Positions 1 through 12,400 of a stretch of DNA of 64,000 bases are shown piece by piece. How positions within the stretch are numbered: the stretch's first letter is position 1; each line of letters opens with the position of its first letter. Source of the DNA: Lanius collurio (Eukaryota; Chordata; Aves; Passeriformes; Laniidae); assembly GCA_020086605.1 (NCBI GenBank), contig JACBWW010000046.1, positions 6,307,354-6,371,353 on the forward strand. Reading direction: 5' to 3'. Under the pieces are notes generated by a model. That model was not told where the DNA came from. It did no database searches and saw only the letters and a list, made by a program, of their open reading frames with translations. Both the position numbers and the translations under genes were made by a program.

Positions 1-2147
1 TATTTAGTTTCTTGTACAGCTTGTGCTATCTTCTGTATTTATTTACAGCAAGCTGCCTTCTGCAGTCCTGCTAATAGTTTTTACATAGCATGTAAAATCT
101 AAAAAGGGAGGAAAAGTCAGCAGTGCCCCTGGATGCACACTGGAATGTGTGATTGCTGGACAGACCTGCTTATCCCTGCACACCAAGCCCTCTTCTGTGT
201 TTGTTGTGGGGCACCATAAACACCACAAGAGGAAGCATGGAAGCAACGAGTGGCTTGTCCTGGGATGGTCCAGCTCAGAGTGTGGTGGTGCTCCGGCCCT
301 GGGAGCCAAACACAGTGCGGCACAGGTTGAAAACAGAACAGAAATGGAAATAAATTTATATTTCAGGGCTTTGGGACTTCAGAGGGTTCCACTTAGGGCT
401 AATTTGTCTCTGATGTCTGGACTTGCGGTTGTGCTTGGCATCTAGTGCATAATCAAGGTTATTTGGGATTTCCTACTCTGTTATTACAGGGAAGTAAAAA
501 GAGCCACTTACCTTAGCTGCTGAAGTGGAAATAAAAATATAATCACAAAAATAAGATTTGCTTTTATTCTGTGATTTCTTGAGCTTGAGATGAAACATTA
601 ATTTTGCCTTGGGTAGAACTGGGGCAAACCAGAGAGGAAAATGCTGCTGCATAATGTCACCTTCTGATATCAAAACACTACTCAGAGAAGTCTTATCCTG
701 CAGTTGGATGCTAATGGGTGAACAACACCAAAACACAGAATAAAAAAAATTCAATTATTTCCATTCTCCCAGCAATTACTTCTGAGTAATGAGTTTCAGC
801 ACAGTGATGTCAGATTACTTAGCTGATGGTTGGCAAGCAAAATTTGATGAAAATGTAAATGTATCATTGGTTATTATAGTCAATAAATAGAACAGTTTTG
901 GGGCAGGAGTTTTTAGAAGGGCAGAACATGGTGAGTTAGCTCTAACTGTTGAGATATGTTGAAGATACAGTGTGATTTGTGGAGTTAACGTAAAACAATT
1001 ATAATTGTTAAAGGTTTAAAAAAAGGACCATATCCCTGGACTGTCCCTAACAGGCACAACCCTGGTTTTTCCAGCTTGCTCCAGTATTTTTTCTGCCTCA
1101 CAGTTTAAGGGTCTTTCCTAGGACCTAACTCACATCTTCCTTGCAATTTCCAGCAAATCTTCATTTTCTCTTTAGGTTGGGAACAGCTGATCCATTCTTC
1201 TGTAGTGGACCTGCATCAATCAGGTGATTGTTGTTCCTTTCTTCTTAGTTAAACAAACTCAATTTTTTCAGGATTTGTTTTTTGAAAATAATTTTTGGAG
1301 TTATATTTTATTAAAAGTTTAAACCAACTCTGCTGAAGCTGGGACCCCAGCTGAGAGTGAAGACATTCCTCCTGGAGTGGCAGCAGAATGGGGAAGGTAC
1401 CCTGTTCTGGAAGGAAATGTTCCTGTTTTCAGTGTCAGTGCCATGCCTTGGATTCATTAACCAGGTGGGATATCCTGTGGGAGCCTAGAGCTGTTTAGAA
1501 GGACTTGGCTGCATCACCGAGAACAGGCTCTGGCACAGCCCAAGAGGTGGGTTACTCCCTGGCCCTGCAGTTGGGGGAGTTATGGCTGGGTGAGGAAGGA
1601 ATGTGGGTGTTCTGGAAGCTCCAGTTGAGGAAGAGGAGGTGAAATACGAATGTATGAAAGGTCACAGGTGACTAAAGTCCACCTGGGCAAGTCCTGTGTG
1701 GCACTGTGAGTGTGCACTTCTCTCTGCTCAGCAATGAGCTGGGTGTGGGTTCTTGCCTCTTGGATAGTTTAAAATCCCCTGGAAGATCTCTGTTCAATGA
1801 CTTTATCTATCCATTTTCATTTCCTTTCCTCTAAACCCAATTTGAAGATAAACATGACAAAGCCCAAGGGACAGCAATGCACAGAGCTGCGGTGATGCAG
1901 GGGTAGCATATTATGTCCCTTCTCTCTCAGAGTTTGTTCTCTCAAAGCCTGTTCCTCTCTCGGGAGGCAGTGGGGATGTTTGGGGCATTTCCTTGCCCAT
2001 CCCCAGGCCCAAGCCAAGACAGCAGCCAAACTCACTCATTTGCTTCCCAGTGACAATGGATAACCATTCTGGGAGGCTCCACAGTGCTACAGTGCTCAGC
2101 TCTCTGCTGTGTCCTGTGGGCTGCCCTCACTCCAACACCAATAGGGG
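1..2147. other. Intergenic flank, no gene recognised
   Basis: I see no exon with convincing flanking splice sites and protein similarity here. The short open frames on both strands have no recognisable domain. By synteny with human Xq26.2 the next gene to the left should be RAP2C, so part of this stretch could be its distal flank; that is inference, as no RAP2C coding sequence is visible. Confidence 0.5.
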
Positions 2148-3061
2148 TGTTGGGGTTTGGGGAGTTCCTTTTTTTTTCTCTTGAGGAATTTTCTCCCATA
2201 TATGTTACCGAGACAAAAAATTGCTGGGTACTTGGGAGAAACAAAAGAACTGGCCACGGAGAGGAGGAGCCCATCTGGGGCTACTGTCCTCACCTGGGTG
2301 TGTGCCAGGGACTCGGGACTTGGTGTGGAGATGGGGAGAGACCACTCTCGTCAGCACTGCGGGTCTCCTGCTGTTTTTAGCTCTCTGCTGGAGAAACCCC
2401 GGGATCCAAACCCTGTCCTTCCCTGCCTCGCTGGGAGCTGAGCTGCAGATGCTGCTGCTTCAAGCCTTGCTGCTCTGTAGCCCTGCCCCTCCTGCCTGCC
2501 GGGGATTCCTACCACAGCTCCACAGCTCGATACATCTCGCCTGCCACCCGGAATTTGTGCATCTACTGCTGTTCCAGCCTGCCTGGACAGGAGAGCCCGG
2601 ACAGACCCCAGGATCAGCTGCCCAGGGAGGTTTGTGAAGCCTTTCTTCCATCCCTTCCCGGATCCCAGGCCGCCATTACTACGCCCTCCCCGAGCTCGCT
2701 CCGGAGCGCCCCCTGCAGCCGCGGGGGAACCATCGCACCTGCCCCGCTCACCGGGAGCCGCCAGCGCCCCTGCCGGCTGTGACTGGAACTGCACCAAAGG
2801 GGAAAGGGCCTGACAGCCGAGAGAGGCTGGCACTGGGTTTGTGCTTCTGTCTTGTTGTCACCACTGTAGTTATTGTTGTTTGTTTGCTTGTTTATATATC
2901 TGTATTTTAGTAAAGAACTGTTATTCCTATTCTTTATATCTTTGCCTGAAAGCCCCTTAATTTCAAAGTTATAATAATTCAGAGAGAAGGGGATTGCATC
3001 CTTCATATCAAGGGAGGCTCCTGTCTTCCTTAGCAGACATCTGTCTTTTCAAACCAAGACA
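2148..3061 (-). mobile_element. Solo LTR of an endogenous retrovirus, minus orientation, with 5-bp TSD
   Basis: Read on the minus strand, this 914-bp unit starts TGTCTTGGTTTGAAAAGACA and ends CCAAACCCCAACA, so it has the TG...CA ends of an LTR. The five bases on each side are identical, AGGGG at 2143-2147 and at 3062-3066, which is a perfect target-site duplication. No gag, pol or env and no second LTR lie next to it, so it is a solo LTR left by recombination. A second copy of the same family lies at 40042-40980 in the opposite orientation. The terminal 150 bases are well conserved between copies and the middle is more diverged. The GC-rich centre carries a CTCF-like AGCGCCCCCTGCAG at 2705-2718. 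The family resembles LTRs common in songbird genomes; the exact family name needs a repeat library. Confidence 0.9.
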
Positions 3062-6000
3062 AGGGGACAAAGGAGAAATCCCCAAACATCGTTGTGAGTA
3101 TTCTCCTTGGAAAAAGGGTAAATACAATTTGGGAGGAAGGAAAGTTCTTATTTCTTGCTCTGCTCAGTCCATCCCAGCAAGCTGCAGAGTACTTGAGAGG
3201 CTCAAGAAGACCCTGAGCCAATGCATCCAGCCTAATATAGGGTCAGATGCACTCAGTGAAAGAAAGTCCTTCCTGGGAGAGCAGGTGCAATGCAGGATGG
3301 TGATAGTAAGGTCCAGAGTATTTAAAAACAAGGGCTGAGCTGGCTGAGCAACCTGCCCTGAAGCAGAACTCACTCCAACATGCTGCTGCTGAGGCCCCAC
3401 CATGGTCTGGTGCTGCTGCTCGAGGTCCCTCTCCACCTGCCACTGTGGCTGTGCTTGCCCTTCATGGGTTCAGTGCTTTCCTGCAGTGTTTTCACATTAT
3501 TCCCTGCCCCTGCAGATAAGGAGGACATACATACCAGGCTGAACTTTGGCATTGGCTCAGGCCAGGAGGTGGAATTACTCCTGGTGCTCCCCTTGTGTGC
3601 TGTTCCGGCTGGCCCACAAGTCACTCCAGAAGAAGGAGATAGATGGGGGTAAAATATGTTTCTCATCTGCTCAGATAGCAACACTCTCTATGCCTGTACC
3701 AGTTTGGCCAAATTTAGAAATATATACTCTGAGAAAAGGCAGATTATAAACCACTCCTCCTCCCACCAGGTTTGGGGAAAAAATTATTTTCCTCAAAGGA
3801 AAGTGAAGGAAATAAAACTTTTATTTAACAAACACACAGGAAAAGGATAATAATGCAGAGAGGAAAACTTGGGAAAAGGTTATAGTCTTCCCTGTGTCTC
3901 TCTCCTCCTCAGAGCTGGAATGGGATGGGCTCCCCCCACTTCTTCAGGGGCCAAGCCTTGGTGGAGAGCAGCCCTGATGTGTTCCAATGCTGAAGACAAC
4001 CCAGTAGAGGGAAAAGGAAAATCCAAAGTCCCAAGAAAACAAAATTCAACTCTCCATCTCTCTCTCCAGAGGGAAGAAAAACCGAGAAAAAAAAAACCAA
4101 CTGGCTAAACAAGCAAGCCGAGTACTTCCATGCTCCTCTTCCCACCGCCATAGAAAAGCAATGCCCAGAAAGCAAGAGCCTATGTTATCTCTGTCTGTCC
4201 TTGAAAACAAAAAACTGTTTTGAAAAGTCTTGCTCAGTTTCAGTTGGGTTTTTTGGTTTTTTTTCCTCTTTCTCAGGCTCAGATTACAAGCATAAAAAGG
4301 CACAAAACAAATTTCTGGGCATCGATCCGTGATAGGGAATACAACATCAAGTCACCCTAAGACACTGCCCCAAGGAAACCTTGCTTGTCCCACATCTCTT
4401 CTTCTGTCCTTTAGTATCCTATGCCAAAAGTTCTTGTTTACGTACCTTGATCCTGTTTGCTACTGCTGACTCCATGCTGTCTCCATGGATAGCTTTACAG
4501 GGTGGCCAGAGGTCCTGTTTGACCCAGCCTTATTCCTTCATAGCAACTCTTTTTTGCCACCCACAACCTGACTGGCCAGTGCCCAGCTTCTAACAGCATC
4601 TGAGGAAACCAGGGTCAGTGCCCCTGGCATGGCAGGAAAGCCAGTAACAGAGAAACTTGGCTTCTTCTGGGGTTAGGGACTCCTCTATTGCACCTCCATA
4701 CATCCTTCCTGCCAGTCCAGTGCCTCCACCATGCTCCCAGTGCAGAGCTGTGCCTGTGATGTGAGAGCCACTCAGGAGATCTGCTCCTCTCCTCAGTGTC
4801 TGTCAATATTTGACACCACAAACATTTTAAACTGCAGAGGGAAAGTACACCCAGAGCACCCCTGGATGGTTTGTACATGATGCTGCCCTTCAAAAGACCA
4901 CAAAGACCTCCACATGCAGCACTGGAAATGTGGTCCTTGGCGTGGTGCTGGCACATGGGTCACAGCCATCCCCTCCTGGCAGTGGAGCATGATGGACTCA
5001 TCTGCCTTGTGGAGCAGCTTTGCAGGGAAAAGCAGGCTGGCTAAAACTCTATGTTTTTTTTTCTCTGCACCAGAGATTACAAGGTATTATGTTACCCTGG
5101 CAGCATCTGTCCTGACATGCCCAGGAATACTTGGGAAGTGTAAGAGAGGCCATGGAGAATGGTCTGGAGTTACTTACAGTGGAAGTTCCAGTAGAAGCAG
5201 GCAAGGGAGCACCAAGCAAAATCTCTGCAGCACTAAATGCGGGTTTTTTTTGTTTGCCAAGCTGTGTTTCTATCACTCTGGGTCCCACAGGATCATGTGT
5301 GGTTGTGACTTTTTCCAGCAGCAACAATAATGATCCCCTATGACAGTCCAGTGCCTGCCTTTGAAACGACTCAGTGCATTTCTTTCTGAAAATTAGGGCT
5401 GCTGCCCAAAGGCTGCTTTCACCCAAAAGCTCAGTGAGGGGGTCTCTGGTGGATGAGAGGAGCCAGGGGGGTCAGACAGCTCATTGTGGCCCTGCAGCAC
5501 CTGGGGCAGAGAAGCAGCACAAGTGTTCTCACCACCGCACCAAGTGAGGCTGCACACAGCAGCCTGGGCTGAGCCTGGGGGTTTGAGGGTGGGTGGCTGG
5601 CTCTGGCACTCTGAGGATGAGCTGATGAGGGGGGACATGGGATTTTCAGATTTGAATTGGGAACCAGGTTGTCTCAGAGGTTTATGAGACTTCCCTAAGC
5701 TGCTCAACCAGGATGTGAACTGGGAATTAGGAACAAGTTCTTCTCTGCCTCTCCGGGAAGGACTCACAACTGGTTTTGAGTCCAGTTGGAAACATTTTTC
5801 CACTCTCTGGTGAAGTACATTAGCCCATCCACACATTGCTCAGTGGACAGGACATGATATGCCTACTCCATAGAGCCAGGACAGCTGCCAGCCAGCTGCT
5901 CTCCCAGTGCACCTTAACCAGAGCAGAGCAAAGGTGACACTCACTGCTGGGTGACTTTGGCAGGAGAGATGCTCAGCTTTTCTCCCCTGACCCTGTGGTA

Positions 6001-6370
6001 CCAAGCATGGGCTTGCTTTGCCCTTGCATTGCTCACCACCAGCTGTAAGAGCCCAGTGTTTATCTCAGCCCCGTTACTGCCAATCTTCCCCCTAATTAAT
6101 ACACCCATAATTCACAGGCAGAAAACATCCTTTATTGAAGCGGTGACATTTAAACCAAGGTAGGTATTGATTTGTTGGGGTGTTTTTAAATTAGTTTTTA
6201 GGCAGTCAGCCTGTTTGCTCCAGCCTCCGCTCCACATCTGTGACTGCAGCCTTCTACATCCAGCTGAGAGGGAATTATATGTGCAAGAGCAGTCAGGGCT
6301 CCCTTCCCAGCTCCTGGCTCACACTGCTAGAACTGCTGTGCCTGCCTCACACCCAGCTGCATGCTCGAGG
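3062..6370. other. FRMD7 upstream flank, no gene recognised
   Basis: No coding exon is recognised. The part closest to 6370 must contain the FRMD7 promoter and 5' UTR, but I see no clear TATA box or CpG island. The stretch 3720-3850 has two close AATAAA motifs read on the minus strand (within the ATTTCC/TTTATT run near 3810-3830) and may be an old degraded retroelement; this is weak. Confidence 0.4.
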
Positions 6371-6427
6371 ATGCTGCACCTGAAAGTCCAGTTCCTGGAT
6401 GATTCTCAGAAGATCTTTGTAGTTGAT
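6371..6427 (+). CDS. FRMD7: FRMD7 coding exon 1
   Basis: Encodes residues 1-19 ([19 protein letters not shown]), the first strand of the FERM F1 ubiquitin-like lobe. The frame is open upstream to about 6167, but this Met is chosen because it is the conserved family start. The exon ends in phase 0 at GAT|GTAAGT. Confidence 0.96.
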
Positions 6428-9400
6428 GTAAGTGGGTATCATATTTTTACTTTTTTTTGGTGTTAATAATCAAGTCATTGCTGCTCTCAAGAATTGCATG
6501 GTCTCTTACAGCTTCTGGTTTTCAACTTTAAAAAAAACCCCAGCAAACAAACAAGAAAATCAATCTCAAATTCAAAATGAAATTTTATAGTACTAACTGG
6601 TAAGTGGTTTTTGATATCTGTTATTAGCATTTTGATATGTTATTGTCATTATTTATGAAAAAGGAGGAATGGCTTTTACTTATCTGGTGTCATCTTTAGT
6701 AAATCAGTTAATATGAAGTGATGGTCTTGACAAGTGTTGAGTTCTCACATTTGTCTGGCTGCCAGTGTAAACATTCAGCAAGGAAGTAAAGTCTGGGAAC
6801 AGAATAAAAATAGCATATTTGTCCAAGTTATCCCTGGCGAGAAACATCTGCACACATCTCTTCCTGGGCATTCAGTTGAAAAAGAAAACTGTGGTTTTGT
6901 GAACAGCTAAGGGAAAACCTCACTGTATCTTATTTTCTGTATGGCAGAGTCCTACAACACATTGTGAATAATAATTCAAATTTAACAAATGCTAGCTCTG
7001 AACTAGGTTTAGAATGTTAGGTATTAATATCTACGGTGTTAGATTCATGCATATGTGTATAGATATAACTGAAAGCAGATAAGTCTTGACTGTGTGTTGG
7101 AAGCATCTTTTCACAAGCGTGATTGCACATTTACTGTTGGCTAGGGTTTGATAATCACAGTAGCTAATTGAATTAGCTAATTCACGTAGATTTATTCTAG
7201 TACTTACCTGCATCTCCTGTGGGACCAGAGTGTTTAATATAAAATAGGCTTTTTTTCAAGTTCTGTTGCTTTTCTTATATGGTTCTTGTTCTGTGGTTTA
7301 TAGCGCAGCCTGAAAACTGCTCTCTCAGATGTACAGCTACATTTCTTTGTGATAGTATTTTGCACAAAAGTGGATTACAAAGCAATTCCATCCCTTGACA
7401 CAGTATGGAAATTGTTTGATTTAGTTTAATTAATCTATCCTAGTCCAGGAGACATCTTAAAAATTAGACTAGTCAATTTAAAATGCCTTGCCATCCTCCC
7501 CCCATTGATTAGATGAGGTCATAGTGAGACACAATGCAAAAGATGCTGCTGGTACAATGTTGCTGCATTTTTTTCCATCTCTATTTTCTTATTTGCTTGA
7601 AACACAGCACTATAGCACTGCACGAAATGTTGTTGCAGCAAATAGCTTCCATTAGAGGAGCTCCTGGTCATTTCCTCTTTTAGCCTGCAATGGTATTGGA
7701 AACCCCTTTTAGGCATTTCATGCATTTGCTGCTGTGTGGGTACAACAAATGAATAGCTGAATTAGTGACTTCTCCAGTATAAAAGGACTGCTTTGGGCTA
7801 AATTTTGAGCAGATATTTTAAGCAACTCTTCCTAAACCCCTTCTGACTTTAGAAGGCTCTTTTGAATGTGGAGCATTATACTACAGTATAATGGGAGGGA
7901 AAAGGACAAAAGAGAGAAAACACAGCAGGCCTGATTCCCCCTGCACCTCATGCTCAGTGTAAACATCTCTACCTGCCTCACGTGGGTGTCACAGCTGCTG
8001 GCATGTGCAGAAAGGTCTAATTTCCATGCTGCTTTGCATGAGAACAAGTTCCTCTCCTGGTGCTGGATGCTGACCCAGGAAGGCTTCTGCCTCCATCTGC
8101 ATCTTTGCTGATGGTTGGGACTGCTGTGTTCCCAGGATTTCCTTCAGCTGAGCACTGAAGTTGGTTCCCAGGATGACAGGTCTGAGCCCCCAGGGCAGGG
8201 GAAAGAAGGGTCTTGGCACATCTCTGAACTCCCCACTGTGCTCTCCCTGCTGAACCCCCCATGGCTGAGCCTAGGATGCTGCTGGGCAAACCAAACAAGT
8301 CCAGAAAAAACAGTTGCTGAGGCTGAGTGAAGGACAGAGTCTCCTGAGGTCATGTGTCCCTTTGTAAAGCTGGAAATTCCTTGACAGGAGGTGTGTGGGG
8401 CTGGTGGCAGAAGAGCAATGGCACAGGGAGCCTTAGGGCTTTTGGTACATGACAGGTGTGCAGCTGCAGCACACCTGTTAGGGCAGGCATCTCCCAGGGT
8501 GGTGGGAAAAGATCACACCGAATCCCACAATCTGTTGCTCACCTTTAAACCATGGACCTGGGTGTAGCAGCCTGTCCTATGTGGAATACTGCAGATATGG
8601 GCTTTGCCATCAGACTGCAGGTGCTGTCAGAGTCCCTCTGGGGACAGCGGGGTGTGTGTCCCATGTGTTGCACATGTTGCTGTCTACATCTGGAAGTGCC
8701 TCTGGCTTTCTGATTCTGCTCACAGTCCCAGATGCTTTCACTGAGGAGAGGAGGAGCCAGTGCAGCCTCTCCATTTCACCTTCTACGCTGAGGTTTCTGC
8801 CTGTGGTTGCTCAGATGGCCTTGCATCATTCTCTGAGGCACATGTAGGCTTGGACATGGGACAAACAGCCCCACATGTCGTGCTTCTGCCTTGCACTGTG
8901 CTCCTCCAGCACCGCACCCACTTCTCTCACTTGGTGCAATACAAGGCTGATGCTGCTGAGCATCACTGTACCCCAGTGCTTGAGGCACTGGCCTCAGCAC
9001 CCCAAAATCACAAACAGGACACCTGCAAGCAACACTCTACAAGAGAAAGGCTGCTTCTAAAGCAGCCCCTCCAGCAGCAGAGCTGTGTCTCAGTGAGCAG
9101 GTTTTCCTGGGTTTGGGACTTCTGTCCTGCGATGCCTGCCCTGGGCAGTGCTGGGCTTGGAGTAGAGTGGGTTGCTCCCAGCAGACATATGGTAGGTAAT
9201 AACCCAATAATGCTTGTCTTTCCTGGCTGCCTGTCAAAGGCCAAGGCCTTTCATGCTAGAAAATGCTAGCTTGGAAATAAACATTTATAGTTGGTTTAAT
9301 TACCCTTGTAAATCCAGTAATTTTGAGGAGACCAGGAATGCTGCAGAGTGAGTGCTGTTATTAGGCTATCACTTTTCTGCAGCCTTTCAGCACAGAGGCA

Positions 9401-12400
9401 GCAATTTCATGCCAGGAGAAGCCCTGAAAGGTGGTTATTAGTGTGCATCACCACCAGCAGTCAGGTGCCTCCAGTCCCTTCTGGGAACAGCCACTGCCAC
9501 AGGGAGCTGCAGCCTGTCTTCCCCTCCATCACCCAACATGCCATAATTTAGCAGCTGTCTAACCTGGCCTCTCCGCTTCAGCTTGCTTTTGCAATAACCC
9601 ATGCTTCTTTTTGGTCTGCTTTTGACAAGCTGATGAAGGCATATCAGGGTTTTGTTGGGGTGAATCATTGCCTGTCACGATTTGATGCAGCTATGTGTCA
9701 AGCAAAAGAAATCAGTTATTTTCATAAGGAGAAAATAAAAAAATATTGAGAAAAACTAGAGAGCTGCAAGGCAAAACAGGTTCCAACTTAAACGGTTGCA
9801 GTACATAGAATGAATTTTATTACTAACAGAATTACAAGTAAACAGACATAACAAGGAATTAAAGCAACTCCTCTCCTTGCCCAGCACTGTCTTTTTTTAC
9901 CTAACTCACACAAAGGGGTAACAGAACCTGAGATTTTAGTCAGAGTTCTTGAAAAGTCTCTTTCTTAAGCTTAAGGAGAAAAGGGTTTCTTCTGCTACGC
10001 GTGGTTCCCAAACTGCAACCAACAACAGACCCAGCCAGAAAGAAACCATCTGCTGTGGTATAAAACATTCTCTCATGAAAAATATCACAGTTCTTTCATA
10101 CTGCCACACACGGGCCATCTCATGGGGTTATTAATCTTTTTAAGGATGAGTTATTTTGGCCTGAACACAAAAGCTTTCTTCACTACAAGTCTCTTAAAAC
10201 TTTTCACTGCTTCTATATAGCCTGGCATAGGCACTCTTCGTAATCTTCACGGGCCACAGGTGAGTCCTCTATTCCTCCATGTACTTCAAATGGATTAAAG
10301 AGATAAACAGTTTGAGATATTGCATTTTCTTACTACTGCATGCAAGAAGTATTTTCAAGCTATGCCAAGAAATACGGCACCGCCCTTTTTTCTCCCGTTG
10401 TCATTTCCAGCTCCGTCTCACATAACTCACTCTCTCGTTTCTCTCTGACTTTGAAGCTTCTGTGTTGAAGAGGGTTCTGTGTTCAGGCTTTACGATGGAG
10501 AAAGCCTCGCTCTCTTTTGTGCTGCTGTCTGCATGGTGCGCAAAGTGTGCTGGCTGCAGACAGGAGACTCTGCCGGCTACTGTCAGCTCTGCATGGAGAG
10601 GTGAGGGACCTGCCGGTCCCAAGAAGCCGCGCCGGATGATTTTTAGCTGTCTAGCAGTCCATGGCTGGTTTTAGCTGCCTGCGGCTCTGGGATATCCCCC
10701 CGGCGACCCAGGGTCCACGGGTGGGAAAAAGGGAGGGGGGCAGGGGCCTCGGCCCAGCCCAGCGGCCTGAAGGTTCGGAGGCCCCTTCCACCTCCCAGCA
10801 GGCCGGCTGGAACGAAAAGGAAACTACCGCCTTTCCACGCGTTTTAAATATATAAATTGTGAGAAGCGTCATTAGTCTAAAAGGCTGTCCATCGACTCAG
10901 GTTCAACTCACTACACTGCCATTTTAATTTTTGGTGCTGTCTGCAGCATTTTCCAGAGTAGGGGGCCTCCTGTTTTGTTCTGCCACTGTGTCATACAGCA
11001 TGGCAAGAAGTCAAGAAAGCACCCTCCTGTTTCTGTTTACTGGGAATAACTACATCCTGGCCTCCCTTATCAGCATGTAGTGCAACTTAATTCCTATTGC
11101 TAAAGCTCAGGAATGACTCAGAGCCCGTGGCACAGGATTTCTGGTCCTGTTGATGTTAATTACCATTAACCATAATAGTATCTCATCTCCAGTTGTCAGG
11201 GCACACGGACTAACTGCATATGTTTGAGGTTGGCTCTTAATTAAGCACGTTTGCCATTGCTGTATCTGGTTCAGGCAGATGCTCATCCTGGGGATCACAA
11301 CTGCCCAGACAGTGGTAATTGCAAACAGTGAGTCAAAACAAGGTTTCTTTTCTCTTGCTTTCCTTTCTGGTTTATGTTCCTTAATAAAGGAGAGAAGTGA
11401 TGGGAAGGAGTCTGATTTCCAAAAGCAGGGAACACAGCATGCAGTTGTCCTCTCGTACATGCTGAAGACAACAGCATTTACTGAGTAAGATATTGCTGCT
11501 GCATGGTCAGGAAAAGGGTTGAAGATAGGGAGCTGAAACTTCTCCCCATCTCTCTGAAATCCCATCATGGCTGCTGTCAGCATTGCCTAACCTGCTGCTT
11601 CTGTGCTGTGTTTGTTTGCTAGCAAAAATCCTGTGGGAAAGCGCTCTTCAACCTCACCTGCAGCCACCTCAACCTTGCAGAGAAGGAGTACTTCGGGCTG
11701 GAGTTTCACAGCCAGGCTGGGAACCAGGTGAGTGCAGCCAGCAGTGCAGGGCCCCGGAGCTTCATGGCTGAGGGATTGTTTGCACCTCCCTGAAATTCCA
11801 CATGGAGAACTTAAATAGAAAGTTTTGATATGATGGCAGAAAAACCCTGAAAATGGGAGTTAGGAGGGGAGTCACAAGCCCCAGTGATATCTACAGCTCA
11901 TGGGGTCTATCCATAGCCATCCGTGTGAGGCTGCCCAGCAGGACACTTGTCACAGCACCAAGCTGGCCAACAGTTTCATGTTGCATTCCACTATGATGCT
12001 GCTGCTTTTATTCCCTATCTCTTGCGCTGTTTATTCACCCAGCTCTTCATTGCTTCATTTCAGGTCTGGTTAGAACCACTAAAACCCATAACAAAGCAAG
12101 TCAAAAGTAAGTATTTCAAGAATAGAATTCTTCTAAATCACTACCAATGACAGTCTAGCGCAGCCACATTCATGCAATGTTGTTGCTTGGGGACAGGATC
12201 CAGCACTTACCTGAGCTCATTTTAGAGGGTGAGGCTGGGCAGGACTGCTTGCAAGGACACCTCAATCCATACAAAATCCCATGGAAATACCACTGCCTTT
12301 GCAATCTGGTATCAGCACCCTTTTAGGCTGGAGCTGTTAATAACCTGATAACTTGGCAGAGGAGCAGAAGTGGCTGAGTGCCTGCATGGCCATGCTAGCA

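Noticed and set aside
473..754. Minus-strand frame with an internal GTAAGT
   Set aside because: The translated segment has no similarity I recognise and no partner exon was found.
2351..2833. A 160-codon minus-strand frame
   Set aside because: It lies wholly inside the solo LTR and has no known domain. It reflects the GC-rich LTR centre; frames at 40241-40609 are the same effect in the other copy.
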